A stretch of 64,000 bases of DNA, from positions 434,001 to 498,000 of the forward strand of contig NZ_AZUP01000001.1 of the NCBI RefSeq assembly GCF_000527135.1, written 5' to 3'. The notes under the pieces were generated by a model, which searched no databases, was not told the DNA's origin, and worked only from the letters and a program-made list of their open reading frames with translations. Made by a program: the position numbers and the translations under genes. This document shows positions 44,177 through 53,987 of this stretch, one piece after another. Source of the DNA: Methyloversatilis discipulorum (GTDB taxonomy: Bacteria; Pseudomonadota; Gammaproteobacteria; Burkholderiales; Rhodocyclaceae). Numbering within the stretch: position 1 is the first letter of the stretch; the number at the start of each line of letters is the position of its first letter.

Positions 44177-45361
44177 ATGAGTGATTCCCCGTCCAGCGAT
44201 GATGTGATGCACGCCAAGGTGCTCGTCGTAGACGACTCGCGCATGGTGCGCGCGTCCATCATCAAGCGCATCCGCGACCGCTTCGAGTGTCGCGAGGAGG
44301 CCGACGGCGAAGCCGGCTGGGCGACGCTGCTGGTCGATGACTCGATCCAGGTCGTGCTGTCCGATCTGAGCATGCCGCACCTCGATGGCTACGGCCTGCT
44401 CGAACGCATCCGCGCCTCGCACATCCAGCGCATCGCCGACATTCCGGTGATCATGATTTCCGGCGATGAGGACGACGCCGCGCGTGAGCGTGCGCGGGCG
44501 CTCGGCGCTACCGACTTCATCACCAAGGGCATCGGCACGGTCGAACTGCTGTCGCGCATCGAATCCGCCAGCCGGCTCAGCAAGACCTCCCGCGAACTCG
44601 CCGATAGCCGTGAGGCGCTGGCCGCCGCGTCGCCGATCGACCCGGATTCGGGCATGGCGACGCCGCAGTACATGGAAATCCACGGCGCGCAGCTGATGTC
44701 GGCGGCGGCGCGCTACCACGGTCAGGTCAGCGTACTGATCGTCGGCATCGACAACTTCGGCGAGATCACCCGCAACTTCGGTCGCCACGTGACCGACCTG
44801 ATCATGCGCAAGCTGGCCAAGGTGCTCGCCACGAAAGTGCGCAAGGAAGACACCTTCTCGCAGATCGGCGACGGCCAGTTCGCCATCATCACGCCGGACA
44901 TCAGCCTGCAGAGCGCGGAACAGTTCGCCAACCGGATGCGCAGCGTGATCGGTGCGACGGCTATGCAGTATCGCGGCCAGACGCTGCGCATCAGCCTGAA
45001 CATCGGCGTCGCCAATAGTCTGGCCGACCAGGCCGAATCGGTGTCGCAGATGCTGGGCCTGGCGGTGGCGCGCGCCGATCTGGCGCACCGCGAGGGCGGC
45101 AACGCGGTGCGCAGTACCGGCGGCGAGCCGCAGAAATTCGCCTGGACGGCCGGCATCGTCAGCATCGAACGTGCGCTGCTGTTGATCAAGTCGGGCGCAC
45201 AGGCCGAAATCGAGCCGCAACTGCCGGCGCTGATCTATCGGCTGCTGCCGCTGCTCGAATTGATCGGAGTCAAGTACGACTGCAACATTCCGCTCGACTG
45301 CTTGCGCGAGCACGCAGCCGAAGCCGATACTTCGCTCCTCGGCAAGCAGCAGCCAGGCTAA
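44177..45361 (+). CDS. Response regulator with degenerate GGDEF domain
   Basis: A 394-residue protein. The REC domain (residues 10-135) has the acidic pocket VLVVDDSRM, phospho-Asp in VVLSDLSMPHLDG and Lys in DFITKG. A GGDEF-like domain follows, but the active site reads SQIGDGQFAII, so GG(D/E)EF is lost and cyclase activity is not expected; the expected metal Asp region reads IVGIDNFGEITRNFG. About 80 additional C-terminal residues are predicted helical. It probably works through protein or c-di-GMP binding, or is an effector-type paralogue. It lies 66 bp upstream of prpE, maybe in the same transcript. Confidence 0.88.
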   Translation: MSDSPSSDDVMHAKVLVVDDSRMVRASIIKRIRDRFECREEADGEAGWATLLVDDSIQVVLSDLSMPHLDGYGLLERIRASHIQRIADIPVIMISGDEDDAARERARALGATDFITKGIGTVELLSRIESASRLSKTSRELADSREALAAASPIDPDSGMATPQYMEIHGAQLMSAAARYHGQVSVLIVGIDNFGEITRNFGRHVTDLIMRKLAKVLATKVRKEDTFSQIGDGQFAIITPDISLQSAEQFANRMRSVIGATAMQYRGQTLRISLNIGVANSLADQAESVSQMLGLAVARADLAHREGGNAVRSTGGEPQKFAWTAGIVSIERALLLIKSGAQAEIEPQLPALIYRLLPLLELIGVKYDCNIPLDCLREHAAEADTSLLGKQQPG

Positions 45362-45427
45362 GCAAGCGAAACACAATAACAAGATCAATCAGGTCAATTC
45401 ACAGTGGTGCGGGGTTGGAGGAGTTGA

Positions 45428-47317
45428 ATGTCAGCAAGCAAGGAGTTCCGTGCCCGCTCCATCGCCAAACGCGATGAGTTCTGGGCCGAGCAGGCCGGTC
45501 TGATCGACTGGCAGGCGCCGCCGCAGCAGATCTGCGATTTTTCCCGTCCGCCGTTTGCCAAGTGGTTCGTCGGCGGTACCACCAATCTGTGTCACAACGC
45601 GGTCGACCGTCATGCCGCGCAGCGTCCCGACGCGCCGGCGCTGATCTTCGTGTCGACCGAGACCGACACCGAGAAGACCTACACTTTTGCCGAACTGCAG
45701 CGCGAGGTCGAGCGCACAGCAGCCATCCTGCAGTCGCTCGGCGTGGGCCGCGGCGACCGCGTGCTGATCTACATGCCGATGATTGCCGAGGCCGCTTTCG
45801 CCATGCTGGCGTGCGCGCGCATCGGCGCCATCCACTCGGTGGTGTTCGGCGGCTTCGCTTCCGGGTCGCTGGCCACGCGCATCGATGACGCCCGACCCAA
45901 GGTGATCGTGTCGGCCGAGGCCGGCATGCGCGGCGGCAAGGTCGTGCCCTACAAGCATCTGCTGGACGAAGCCTGCTCGCTGGCCGAGTATCCGCCGCAA
46001 AAGGTGCTCATGGTCGATCGCGGGCTGGAGAAGGATTTCCCGCGCACCGAGGGCCGCGACGTCGATTACGCGACGTTGCGCGCACAGCACATGGACGCGA
46101 AAGTGCCCTGCGTCTGGCTGGAGTCGAGCGAGCCGTCCTACATCCTCTACACCTCGGGCACCACCGGCAAGCCGAAGGGCGTGCAGCGCGACACCGGCGG
46201 CTACGCGGTGGCGCTGGCCGCGTCGATGAAGCACATCTACTGCGGCAACCCGGGCGAAACGATGTTCACGACCTCGGACATCGGCTGGGTGGTCGGTCAC
46301 TCCTACATCATCTACGGTCCGCTGATCGCCGGCATGGCGACACTGATGTACGAGGGCACGCCACTGCGCCCCGATCCCGGCATCTGGTGGAGCCTGGTCG
46401 AGAAGTACAAGGTGTCGGTCATGTTCTCGGCACCGACCGCCGCGCGCGTGCTGAAGAAGCAGGACCCCGCCTACCTGAAGAAGCACGACCTGTCGTCGCT
46501 GCGCCACATCTTCCTCGCTGGCGAACCGCTGGACGAGCCGACGCACGAATGGCTGATGACGGCACTCGACAAGCCGGTCATCGACAACTACTGGCAGACT
46601 GAAACCGGCTGGCCCATCCTGTGCGAGTTGCCGGGCGTCGAGAAGACGCCTATCCAGCTCGGTTCGCCAGGGGCGCCGGTGTATGGCTACGACCTGCGCA
46701 TCTTCCGCGAGGACGGCAGCGAATGCGGTCCGAACGAGAAGGGCATCGTCGGCATCGTGCCGCCGCTGCCGCCCGGCTGCCTGTCCACCGTCTGGGGCGA
46801 CGACGACCGTTTCGTGCGCACCTATTTCTCGCTGTTCAAGTCGCCGCTGGTCTATTCGTCCTTCGACTGGGGCATCCGCGACGAGGCCGGATATCACAAG
46901 ATCCTCGGCCGTACCGATGACGTGATCAACGTGGCCGGTCACCGCCTCGGTACCCGCGAGATCGAGGAGGCCATCCAGGCGCATTCGGCGATTGCCGAGG
47001 TTGCCGTGGTCGGCGTCGCCGATCAGCTGAAGGGTCAGATGCCGCTGGCTTTTGCGGTGGTGAAGGACCCGGCCCGGACCGCAACTGCGGAAGACCGCGC
47101 CAAGCTGGAGAAGGAAGTGATGCAGACCGTGGATGGCCTGCTCGGCGCGATCGCGCGCCCGGGCCGGGTCGTGTTCGTCAATGGTCTGCCCAAGACCCGC
47201 TCCGGCAAGATGCTGCGCCGTTCTATCCAGGCGATTGCGGAAGGGCGCGATCCGGGTGATCTGACCACGCTGGACGATCCGACGACGCTGGATCAGGTGC
47301 GCCAGGCGCTGGGCTGA
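45428..47317 (+). CDS. prpE: Propionyl-CoA synthetase (acetyl-CoA synthetase family)
   Basis: A 629-residue AMP-forming acyl-CoA synthetase. The adenylate motif YILYTSGTTGKPKGVQRDTGG, the A5 segment NYWQTETGWPI, the A8 hinge GRTDDVINVAGHRLGTREIEEAI and the acetylatable Lys in TRSGKMLRRSI are clear. The W-to-smaller change expected for propionate is suggested by HSYIIYGPL, and the overall sequence follows PrpE rather than Acs (usually ~650). GGAGGAG precedes the ATG. It activates propionate for the methylcitrate cycle. No prpBCD genes are adjacent. A bidirectional terminator follows. Confidence 0.93.
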   Translation: MSASKEFRARSIAKRDEFWAEQAGLIDWQAPPQQICDFSRPPFAKWFVGGTTNLCHNAVDRHAAQRPDAPALIFVSTETDTEKTYTFAELQREVERTAAILQSLGVGRGDRVLIYMPMIAEAAFAMLACARIGAIHSVVFGGFASGSLATRIDDARPKVIVSAEAGMRGGKVVPYKHLLDEACSLAEYPPQKVLMVDRGLEKDFPRTEGRDVDYATLRAQHMDAKVPCVWLESSEPSYILYTSGTTGKPKGVQRDTGGYAVALAASMKHIYCGNPGETMFTTSDIGWVVGHSYIIYGPLIAGMATLMYEGTPLRPDPGIWWSLVEKYKVSVMFSAPTAARVLKKQDPAYLKKHDLSSLRHIFLAGEPLDEPTHEWLMTALDKPVIDNYWQTETGWPILCELPGVEKTPIQLGSPGAPVYGYDLRIFREDGSECGPNEKGIVGIVPPLPPGCLSTVWGDDDRFVRTYFSLFKSPLVYSSFDWGIRDEAGYHKILGRTDDVINVAGHRLGTREIEEAIQAHSAIAEVAVVGVADQLKGQMPLAFAVVKDPARTATAEDRAKLEKEVMQTVDGLLGAIARPGRVVFVNGLPKTRSGKMLRRSIQAIAEGRDPGDLTTLDDPTTLDQVRQALG

Positions 47318-47332
47318 GCCGCGGCGTTACGC

Positions 47333-47360
47333 AAAAAGGGCACCTGCGGGTGCCCTTTTT
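47333..47360. terminator. Bidirectional terminator between prpE and the mutarotase gene
   Basis: AAAAAGGGCACC (47333-47344) pairs exactly with GGTGCCCTTTTT (47349-47360) around a TGCG loop, giving a run of Ts in either direction between two convergent genes. Confidence 0.95.
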
Positions 47361-47379
47361 CTTTCCGTTGTCTTTTCCG

Positions 47380-48237
47380 TCAGGCGGCGACGATGGTGTG
47401 GCGACCGCTCCACTGTTCGCCAGCCGCCAGCGTCTGCGGGCGCTCGGCGATCGCCGGCTCAATGCAGATCATGCGGCGGAAATCGAGGTCGGGCATGTCG
47501 TTCAGCGCCCGGCACTTGTGTTCCCACGGATTCCATACGACCAGATCCGGGAAGCCTTCGCTCTGGAAACCGAAGGCGCGGGAGCCGTCGTGCAGCACGA
47601 CCGTGTCGGGTGCGCGGCGGTACAGGCGATCGACCTCGTCCTCGACGATGAGTGCGTCCAGCCGGTCGTCCTTCGCCTTGTCGCCGTCGGTGGCATCGAG
47701 GTAACGCGTGTTGCGCAGGCCTTCGAGGCGGCAGTTCTCGACTTCGGTGACGCGCAGATAGCTGTGCAGCGCGGCGGCAAAGTCGAAGGCGGTGTCACCC
47801 GTGTTCTCGACCGAAAGTTCGAGGTCAAGCCGGTTGCCGCCGATCACCACGGTCAGCTCCAGCGCAAAGGCGTGCGGCCAGACCGCGCGCGTTGCTTCGT
47901 CGTCGGTCAGGCGCAGCGTCGCGATGGCGAAGTCCTTCGATACGCGGGTCTGATCGACCTGCCAGACGAGGGTGCGCGCGAAACCGTGGCGCGGGCCTGG
48001 TCCACGCTCGGCGAACTGCGGAAAGATGACCGGAATGCCGCCGCGCAGCGCGCTGCGGCCGTCGAAGCGCGCCTGCGGTGACAGATACAGCCTCTCCTTG
48101 CCGCCTGCCGGAACCCAGGACAGCACCTGCGCGCCGAACAGGCTGACCACGCAGGTGGCGCCGTCGGGCGCGCGCAGTTCGAGCGCGGGCTGACCGTGAA
48201 AGTCTATGGTGTGAACAGATGCGTCGGTCGAGGTCAT
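47380..48237 (-). CDS. D-hexose-6-phosphate mutarotase (aldose 1-epimerase family)
   Basis: A 285-residue protein of the YeaD/YMR099c family. RHGFARTLVWQV (with the catalytic His) and LHSYLRVTEVENC, and the catalytic Glu in VVWNPWEHKCRAL..RMICIEPA are visible. It interconverts alpha and beta anomers of glucose-6-phosphate. The ATG at 48237 fits the family start; a second in-frame ATG at 48267 adds ten residues with no better ribosome site. Its neighbour DUF1841 lies 50 bp upstream, likely in the same unit. Confidence 0.9.
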   Translation of the reverse strand: MTSTDASVHTIDFHGQPALELRAPDGATCVVSLFGAQVLSWVPAGGKERLYLSPQARFDGRSALRGGIPVIFPQFAERGPGPRHGFARTLVWQVDQTRVSKDFAIATLRLTDDEATRAVWPHAFALELTVVIGGNRLDLELSVENTGDTAFDFAAALHSYLRVTEVENCRLEGLRNTRYLDATDGDKAKDDRLDALIVEDEVDRLYRRAPDTVVLHDGSRAFGFQSEGFPDLVVWNPWEHKCRALNDMPDLDFRRMICIEPAIAERPQTLAAGEQWSGRHTIVAA

Positions 48238-48287
48238 TGCGGGCGGCGGCAGGAATAGAGGGCGCACATGGTAGCGCTTGCGGTGCG

Positions 48288-48719
48288 TCAGTCGTCCAGA
48301 CCGGCTCGCACGCAGGCGACGTAGGCGGCGCCGTCCGGCGGCTGGCGATCGCGCTGCGCGCGCCAGATGGTCTCGCCGAGGCAGTCCAGCACACGATGCA
48401 GCGCTTCGTGCTCGTCGCCCAACCTGGCGCGCTGCGCCTCGAAGGCTGCGCGTATGCCGGGCGGCTGATCGATGGCCAGCTGTTCCTCGATCGCCAGATG
48501 CAGCGACAGGTGCAGAAAAGGGTTGGTTTCGCCCAGCTCCGGCGGGTATTCACGGGTCAGTGCGCGTTCGCCCTGATCGAGCAGCGCGTGGTACTCCGGA
48601 TGGCGGCCCATCAGGGTGAGTGCCAGCGTTTCCATCTGCGTCAGCGGCTGGTTACCGCCGCGCTTGGCCCAGGTGTCGATGAAGAACTGGCGAGCCTGGT
48701 CGCGGGAGGGGTTGAACAT
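48288..48719 (-). CDS. DUF1841 protein
   Basis: A 143-residue protein of the DUF1841 family found in beta- and gammaproteobacteria. The N-terminus MFNPSRDQARQFFIDTWAKR and the histidine-rich segment NPFLHLSLHLAIEEQLAIDQP are characteristic; the last two could bind a metal. No function is known. It has no signal peptide or membrane segment. Confidence 0.85.
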   Translation of the reverse strand: MFNPSRDQARQFFIDTWAKRGGNQPLTQMETLALTLMGRHPEYHALLDQGERALTREYPPELGETNPFLHLSLHLAIEEQLAIDQPPGIRAAFEAQRARLGDEHEALHRVLDCLGETIWRAQRDRQPPDGAAYVACVRAGLDD

Positions 48720-48886
48720 GGTGCGAAAAGCAGTCTGATACGGACAGCTATTGCACCACAGCCACGGATTTGCCGCCGGATTAGTACATTTGCATTATTC
48801 TTCAGCTTGATCGTCCCGTGTAGCGTCGCTGTTTCCGGCGGCGCGTCGGCATGGGGTCGTCGCGAGGCAGACTGAAGGAGGCTGGC

Positions 48887-49954
48887 ATGGCCCGAGTGTG
48901 CTCATCAGTGTTCTTTCCCCGCGTGTCCGAGGGTTCTCCGCGGCGCGAATTCCGCCTGCTGGTCGTACAACGTGCGGTACGCGGGCGGTTCAGTCCGCTC
49001 ATCCCGCACTGGGCGCAGTTGCCGGGCTGGCAGGTCCGTTCGGCGGCAAATCTGGCGTCGATGCGCCTGCCGACTGCAGCGATGCGTCCGCACGCGGTGC
49101 TGGTGGATACCGATCCCGGAACGGCGGCGCGCGTGCTGCGCGACTTTCCCGAGGCGCATCAGGTCTTTCATGTCGATGAGCGGACCGATCCGGCCGACGC
49201 AGCCGGCTTCGACGCCGTCGTCTGCTCGAGCTGGTGGCAGCGCGATCGTCACCCGGAAGTGCTGCGTTCGCGCATCGATGTCATCCACGAAGGCATTGCC
49301 AGCGCCCCGTCCCACGCCGTCGGCAAAGTGCTCAGCCGGGACGGCCGTCCGCTGTTTCGCGGAGAGCCCGTGCTCAGCGTGCTGATGGACGATTGGGCCG
49401 ACCCGGACGATGCGCAGGCGCTCGCCGGCGCGCTCGAACAGGTGCTGCGCGCCCGCACCGATTGTCGGGTGCTGGTGATCGGGCGTCCGCTTCCGTCGGT
49501 CAGCGGCAGCGCGGCTGACATCGCCCGTATCGATCTCATCGAAGACCCGGGAGATGCGCGTCGGGGTGCTCTGCTGGCTTTGTCCAGGGTGCATCTGCAC
49601 CCGGGCCGGAGTTCCCAGTCGGCGCTTGAGGCGATGGCAAGCGGGTGCGCGGTGGTTGCGCCGGGACACGCGCCTGCGCGCGAGGTGTTGCGCGACGGCG
49701 TGAGCGGATGTCTGGTGGAGGTGGCGAGTTCCGCAGCACTGGGCGATGCGGCGATCGGACTGCTCGACGACGCGGCAACTGCCGAGCGCTATGGGCGCGA
49801 GGCGCGCGCCGACGTCGCCCGTGATTACGACGTGGCGACCGCGGCACGGCGCTACGCCCGCCTGCTGCGCGGACCGCTGGACGACGAGGAGGGCCTGCCG
49901 TGGTCAGCGCTGCCGTGTCGCGACAGCGTTGCGGTCTATTCGCTCCATCAGTAG
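48887..49954 (+). CDS. Glycosyltransferase, GT4-like
   Basis: A 355-residue GT-B type glycosyltransferase. The C-terminal half carries the usual donor-site run: VHLHPGRSSQSALEAMASG, CAVVAPG and DGVSGCLVEVASSAALGD. The N-terminal half is less conserved and has no membrane segment. The acceptor and sugar cannot be told from sequence, but cell-envelope polysaccharide synthesis is usual. ATG 48887 is used because AAGGAGG stands 6 bases before it. The gene overlaps the convergent ppsR stop by 7 bases. Confidence 0.85.
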   Translation: MARVCSSVFFPRVSEGSPRREFRLLVVQRAVRGRFSPLIPHWAQLPGWQVRSAANLASMRLPTAAMRPHAVLVDTDPGTAARVLRDFPEAHQVFHVDERTDPADAAGFDAVVCSSWWQRDRHPEVLRSRIDVIHEGIASAPSHAVGKVLSRDGRPLFRGEPVLSVLMDDWADPDDAQALAGALEQVLRARTDCRVLVIGRPLPSVSGSAADIARIDLIEDPGDARRGALLALSRVHLHPGRSSQSALEAMASGCAVVAPGHAPAREVLRDGVSGCLVEVASSAALGDAAIGLLDDAATAERYGREARADVARDYDVATAARRYARLLRGPLDDEEGLPWSALPCRDSVAVYSLHQ

Positions 49955-50763
49955 GCGTTTTCGTCTACCTGTACCGCCTGCAGCACGATGGCGGCGATCT
50001 CCTCGATCGATTTGTGGGTCGAGTCGAGCCAGCGGATGCCTTCCATGCGCATCAGCTTCTGCGCCGCATCGACCTCGAAGCGGCAGTTCTCGATCGATGC
50101 GTAGTGGCTGCCGCGGCGGCGCTCCTCGCGGATCTGCGACAGGCGCTCCGGCGAAATGGTCAGACCGAACAGCTTGGCGCGGTATTTCACCAGCTCGGTC
50201 GGCAGCTTGTTGCGCTCGAAGTCCTCAGGAATCAATGGATAGTTCGCCACCTTCACGCCGAACTGCATCGCCATATAGAGGCTGGTCGGCGTCTTGCCGG
50301 AGCGGGATACGCCGACCAGGATCACGTCCGCCTGCGCCAGTTCCTTGTGCGACATCCCGTCGTCGTGTGCCAGCGAGAAATTGATCGCCTCGATGCGACG
50401 CTGGTAGTCGGCGCTTTCTTCCATGCCTTTCTGGCGGCCGACATTGTGGTTCGCCGCCTGGCCCAGCTCTTCTTCGAGAGGGCCGACGAAGTGCTCGAAC
50501 ATGTCGAGGAAGAGCGCATCGGCCTGGCGCACCGTGCGCGCCACCTCGGCATTGACGATCGAAGTGACGACGATGGGCCGCTCGCCGTCGCGCATCTTGG
50601 CTTCGGTCATCCGTTCGACGCAATCGAGCGCGTTATCGACCGAATCGACGAAGGGAACACGGGTTTGCCGGAATTTCATGCCCTCGAACTGGGAGAGCAG
50701 GCTACGGCCCAGGGTTTCTGCGGTGATGCCGGTACTGTCGGAGATGAAGAAGACGGTTCTCAT
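49948..50763 (-). CDS. ppsR: PEP synthase regulatory protein (kinase/pyrophosphorylase)
   Basis: A 271-residue bifunctional serine/threonine kinase and phosphotransferase (DUF299/PSRP) that inactivates PEP synthase by ADP-dependent phosphorylation and reactivates it with phosphate. Motifs [16 protein letters not shown], the P-loop-like [18 protein letters not shown] and YPLIPED are typical. It is divergent from ppsA, its target. MAMRTVFF at 50769 is an equal alternative start two codons upstream; both lack a strong ribosome site. Confidence 0.94.
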   Translation of the reverse strand: MRTVFFISDSTGITAETLGRSLLSQFEGMKFRQTRVPFVDSVDNALDCVERMTEAKMRDGERPIVVTSIVNAEVARTVRQADALFLDMFEHFVGPLEEELGQAANHNVGRQKGMEESADYQRRIEAINFSLAHDDGMSHKELAQADVILVGVSRSGKTPTSLYMAMQFGVKVANYPLIPEDFERNKLPTELVKYRAKLFGLTISPERLSQIREERRRGSHYASIENCRFEVDAAQKLMRMEGIRWLDSTHKSIEEIAAIVLQAVQVDENAY

Positions 50764-50804
50764 GGCCATTTGCTCAGGAATCAGAACGTAAACATCACGT
50801 TGGA

Positions 50805-50818
50805 CGGAAAAATTTCCG
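50805..50818. promoter_or_regulatory. Dyad in the ppsR/ppsA divergent promoter region
   Basis: CGGAAA-AA-TTTCCG is a 14-bp palindrome in the 170-bp intergenic region, suggesting a site for a regulator of both genes. The regulator is unknown. Confidence 0.35.
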
Positions 50819-50933
50819 CAGCGCAACAGCGACTTTAACTAGAATGCCGGCTTCCCGCGCACCCACCCGGTGCGACAGGAAAGTACACGGTCGCCGCAAC
50901 AAGCGATCGCCCCATGTTCAAGAGAGGATACCC

Positions 50934-53303
50934 ATGTCTCGCTACGTCATCCCGTTCGAACAGCTGCGCATGACCGACGTCGAAAGCGTCGGTGGCAAGA
51001 ATGCGTCGCTGGGCGAAATGATCAGCCAGCTCCCGAAGTCCGTGCGCGTACCCGGAGGTTTTGCCACCACGGCTGAAGCCTTCCGCGAGTTTCTGGCGCA
51101 GGACGGCCTGGCCGATCGCATCCACGCGGCCCTCGAGGCGCTGGATGTCGATGACGTCAATGCGCTGGCCCGTACCGGCGCGCAGATCCGTCAGTGGATG
51201 ATGGACACCCCGTTCCCGGCCCAGCTCGAAGCCGATATCCGCAGCTTCTATGCGCAGCTCGACGCCGCCGGCAACGGCTCTTTCGCGGTGCGCAGTTCGG
51301 CCACTGCCGAGGATCTGCCGGACGCCTCCTTCGCCGGCCAGCAGGAAACCTTCCTGAACATTTCCGGCATCGACAACGTGCTGCACGCGATCCGCGAGGT
51401 GTTCGCGTCGCTCTACAACGACCGCGCGATCAGCTACCGCGCGCACAAAGGCTTCATGCACGCGGGTGTCGCGCTGTCGGCCGGCGTGCAGCGCATGGTG
51501 CGCTCGGACAAGGGTGCGGCCGGCGTCATGTTCACGCTGGATACCGAATCCGGTTTCCGCGACGTCGTGTTCATCACCTCCAGCTACGGTCTGGGTGAAA
51601 CGGTGGTGCAGGGCGCGGTCAATCCGGACGAGTTCTACGTGCACAAGCCCATGCTGGCCCAGGGCCGTCCGGCGGTGATCCGCCGTACCCTCGGCAGCAA
51701 GATGATCAAGATGGAGTTCGCGGCAACCGCAGCGGCCGGTCGCAGCGTGCAGACGGTGGACGTGACCGACACCGACCGCCAGCGCTTCTCGCTGACCGAC
51801 GAACAGGTGCTCGAACTGGCGCGCTACGCGATGACCATCGAAGCGCATTACGCGCGTCCGATGGATATCGAATGGGGCCTGGACGGCGTCGATGGCCAGC
51901 TCTACATCCTGCAGGCGCGACCGGAAACCGTGAAGTCGCACGAGTCCGGCATGTCGCAGCAGAAGTTCCGCCTGAAGCAGTACGGCAAGGTGCTGGCCAG
52001 CGGCCGCGCCATCGGCCAGAAGATCGGCGCCGGCCCGGTGCGCATCGTCGAGAGCGCAGCCGAAATGGACAAGGTGCAGGCCGGTGACGTGCTCGTCACC
52101 GACATGACCGATCCGAACTGGGAACCGGTCATGAAGAAGGCGGCGGCCATCGTCACCAACCGTGGCGGCCGTACCTGCCACGCGGCCATCATCGCCCGCG
52201 AACTGGGCATTCCGGCCATTGTCGGCTGCGGCGACGCAACCGAAACGCTGACCGAAGGCGAGGAAGTCACCGCCAGCTGCGCCGAGGGCGATACCGGCAA
52301 CATCTATCGCGGCCGCCTGGACTTCGAAGTGGTCACCTCCGACCTGTCCAATCTGCCCGACCTCGACCTCAAGGTGATGATGAACGTCGGCAACCCGGAA
52401 CTGGCCTTCGATTTCTGCCAGCTGCCGAACGCCGGCGTCGGTCTGGCCCGGCTCGAGTTCGTCATCAACAACACGATCGGCATTCACCCGAAGGCGATTC
52501 TGGAGATCGACCAGGCGCCGGCCCGCCTGCGCGAGGAAATCCGCCGTCGCGCCCGCGGTTACGCGAATCCGGAAGCCTTCTTCGTGGACAAGCTGGTCGA
52601 AGGCGTGGCCACCATCGCCGCCGCCTTCTGGCCGAAGCCGGTCATCGTGCGCCTGTCCGACTTCAAGTCGAACGAGTACAAGAAGCTGCTCGGCGGCGAC
52701 ATCTACGAGCCGGACGAAGAGAACCCGATGCTGGGCTTCCGCGGTGCGTCGCGCTATATCGCGCACAGCTTTCGCGACTGCTTCGAGCTCGAGTGCCGCG
52801 CGATGCGTCGCGTGCGCGACGAGCTGGGTCTGACCAACGTCGAACTGATGGTGCCCTTCGTCCGCAACGTCGGCGAGGCGGCCGAAGTGGTGAAGCTGCT
52901 CGGCGAGCACGGGCTGAAGCGCGGCGAGAACGGCCTGCGCCTGATCATGATGTGCGAGATCCCGTCCAACGCGCTGCTGGCCGAACAGTTCCTCGAGCAC
53001 TTCGACGGCTTCTCGATCGGCTCGAACGACCTGACCCAGCTCACGCTGGGTCTGGACCGCGATTCCGGCCTGGTGGCTGGCGCCTTCGACGAGCGCGACC
53101 CCGCGGTCAAGATGCTGCTGTCGATGGCGATCCGTACCGCCAACCGTCTGGGCAAGTATGTCGGCATCTGCGGTCAGGGCCCGTCCGACCACGCGGATTT
53201 CGCGTTGTGGCTGATGGACGAGGGCATCCAGAGCGTGTCGCTGAACCCGGACACGGTGGTCGATACCTGGCTGAAGTTCGCTGCGCACGCCAAGGAAAAG
53301 TAA
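50934..53303 (+). CDS. ppsA: Phosphoenolpyruvate synthase
   Basis: A 789-residue enzyme, near the 792 of E. coli, that converts pyruvate and ATP to PEP, AMP and phosphate for gluconeogenesis. An N-terminal ATP-grasp domain ([33 protein letters not shown]), the phosphohistidine domain with [21 protein letters not shown] and the C-terminal PEP-binding barrel ([27 protein letters not shown]) are in order. The Thr next to the catalytic His in RTCHAA is the site phosphorylated by PpsR. AGAGAGGATACCC precedes the ATG. A strong terminator follows. Confidence 0.97.
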   Translation: MSRYVIPFEQLRMTDVESVGGKNASLGEMISQLPKSVRVPGGFATTAEAFREFLAQDGLADRIHAALEALDVDDVNALARTGAQIRQWMMDTPFPAQLEADIRSFYAQLDAAGNGSFAVRSSATAEDLPDASFAGQQETFLNISGIDNVLHAIREVFASLYNDRAISYRAHKGFMHAGVALSAGVQRMVRSDKGAAGVMFTLDTESGFRDVVFITSSYGLGETVVQGAVNPDEFYVHKPMLAQGRPAVIRRTLGSKMIKMEFAATAAAGRSVQTVDVTDTDRQRFSLTDEQVLELARYAMTIEAHYARPMDIEWGLDGVDGQLYILQARPETVKSHESGMSQQKFRLKQYGKVLASGRAIGQKIGAGPVRIVESAAEMDKVQAGDVLVTDMTDPNWEPVMKKAAAIVTNRGGRTCHAAIIARELGIPAIVGCGDATETLTEGEEVTASCAEGDTGNIYRGRLDFEVVTSDLSNLPDLDLKVMMNVGNPELAFDFCQLPNAGVGLARLEFVINNTIGIHPKAILEIDQAPARLREEIRRRARGYANPEAFFVDKLVEGVATIAAAFWPKPVIVRLSDFKSNEYKKLLGGDIYEPDEENPMLGFRGASRYIAHSFRDCFELECRAMRRVRDELGLTNVELMVPFVRNVGEAAEVVKLLGEHGLKRGENGLRLIMMCEIPSNALLAEQFLEHFDGFSIGSNDLTQLTLGLDRDSGLVAGAFDERDPAVKMLLSMAIRTANRLGKYVGICGQGPSDHADFALWLMDEGIQSVSLNPDTVVDTWLKFAAHAKEK

Positions 53304-53320
53304 TCGGCGCTGCAGCAGGA

Positions 53321-53347
53321 AGCCCCGCTTCGGCGGGGCTTTTTTTT
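53321..53347 (+). terminator. Rho-independent terminator of ppsA
   Basis: AGCCCCGC-TTCG-GCGGGGCT hairpin with a stable tetraloop followed by seven Ts, 17 bp after the ppsA stop. Confidence 0.95.
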
Positions 53348-53382
53348 CGCCTGCACCATTTGCCGGACGAGGGCTAGGGGCG

Positions 53383-53415
53383 AAAAAAAAGCGCACCGTG
53401 AGGTGCGCTTTCTTT
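53383..53415 (-). terminator. Terminator of the cold-shock gene
   Basis: GCGCACC/GGTGCGC stem (53391-53397 with 53402-53408) with eight As on the plus strand before it; read on the minus strand it ends in a T run, 42-75 bp past the cold-shock stop. A T-rich stretch on the other side may allow use in both directions. Confidence 0.85.
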
Positions 53416-53456
53416 CAGTGCGGATCGCCTTGCGGCGATCTCAACCGTCTGAAGAA

Positions 53457-53660
53457 TCAGAGCGGCTTGATTTCGGAGGCCTGCAGACCCTTCGGGCCGC
53501 GGGTCACTTCGAACGACACCTTCTGGTTTTCTTGCAGCGACTTGAAGCCGTTGCCCTGGATCGCGGAGAAGTGCGCGAACAGGTCTTCACCGCCGTCGTC
53601 CGGGGAGATGAAACCGAAACCCTTGGCGTCATTGAACCACTTGACAGTACCAGTTGCCAT
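53457..53660 (-). CDS. CspA-family cold-shock protein
   Basis: A 67-residue single-stranded nucleic-acid-binding protein. RNP1 KGFGFISP and RNP2 DLFAHFSAI are intact within the five-stranded OB fold beginning [14 protein letters not shown]. It would act as RNA chaperone, in cold shock or constitutively. ATG 53660 has GGA 10 bases before it, in GGAATTCAAAAATG. A ~100-base AT-richer leader precedes it, in keeping with the long leaders of cold-shock mRNAs. Confidence 0.97.
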   Translation of the reverse strand: MATGTVKWFNDAKGFGFISPDDGGEDLFAHFSAIQGNGFKSLQENQKVSFEVTRGPKGLQASEIKPL

Positions 53661-53987
53661 TTTTGAATTCCTTTGAATACGTAGTTTTGAACAAGTCATC
53701 GCGACACGCGAAGACCGTAGCGCAGGGAAACCTCAAGGGGAATATGGCAAGCGGAGTACTGACTTGAAAATCGAGAACCGACGCACAACACGTTCATGCT
53801 TGAAATCACCTACAGACGTGCTTATACGGGAATAGCGCGCGCGACGCAAATGGTATTTTCACTGATGCATTGTTTGCACGTAAGCAGCGATTGCCGGCAA
53901 CGCTTCAGTACGGCTCACGGACTGACGTTATCCGGTACAAAGTGAATGCATGATGTGCACTGACGTGGACGCGGAACAGGAGACCAC
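53661..53987. other. Divergent intergenic region between csp and the PhnD-like gene
   Basis: 327 bp of clearly lower GC than the neighbours. It should hold the cold-shock promoter and leader on one side and the PhnD-like gene promoter on the other. I see no open frame with a plausible start, no strong palindrome and no recognised RNA structure. Confidence 0.5.

Noticed and set aside
50835..53396. An 853-codon minus-strand frame opposite ppsA.
   Set aside because: Shadow of ppsA, which is complete and flanked by a matching terminator.
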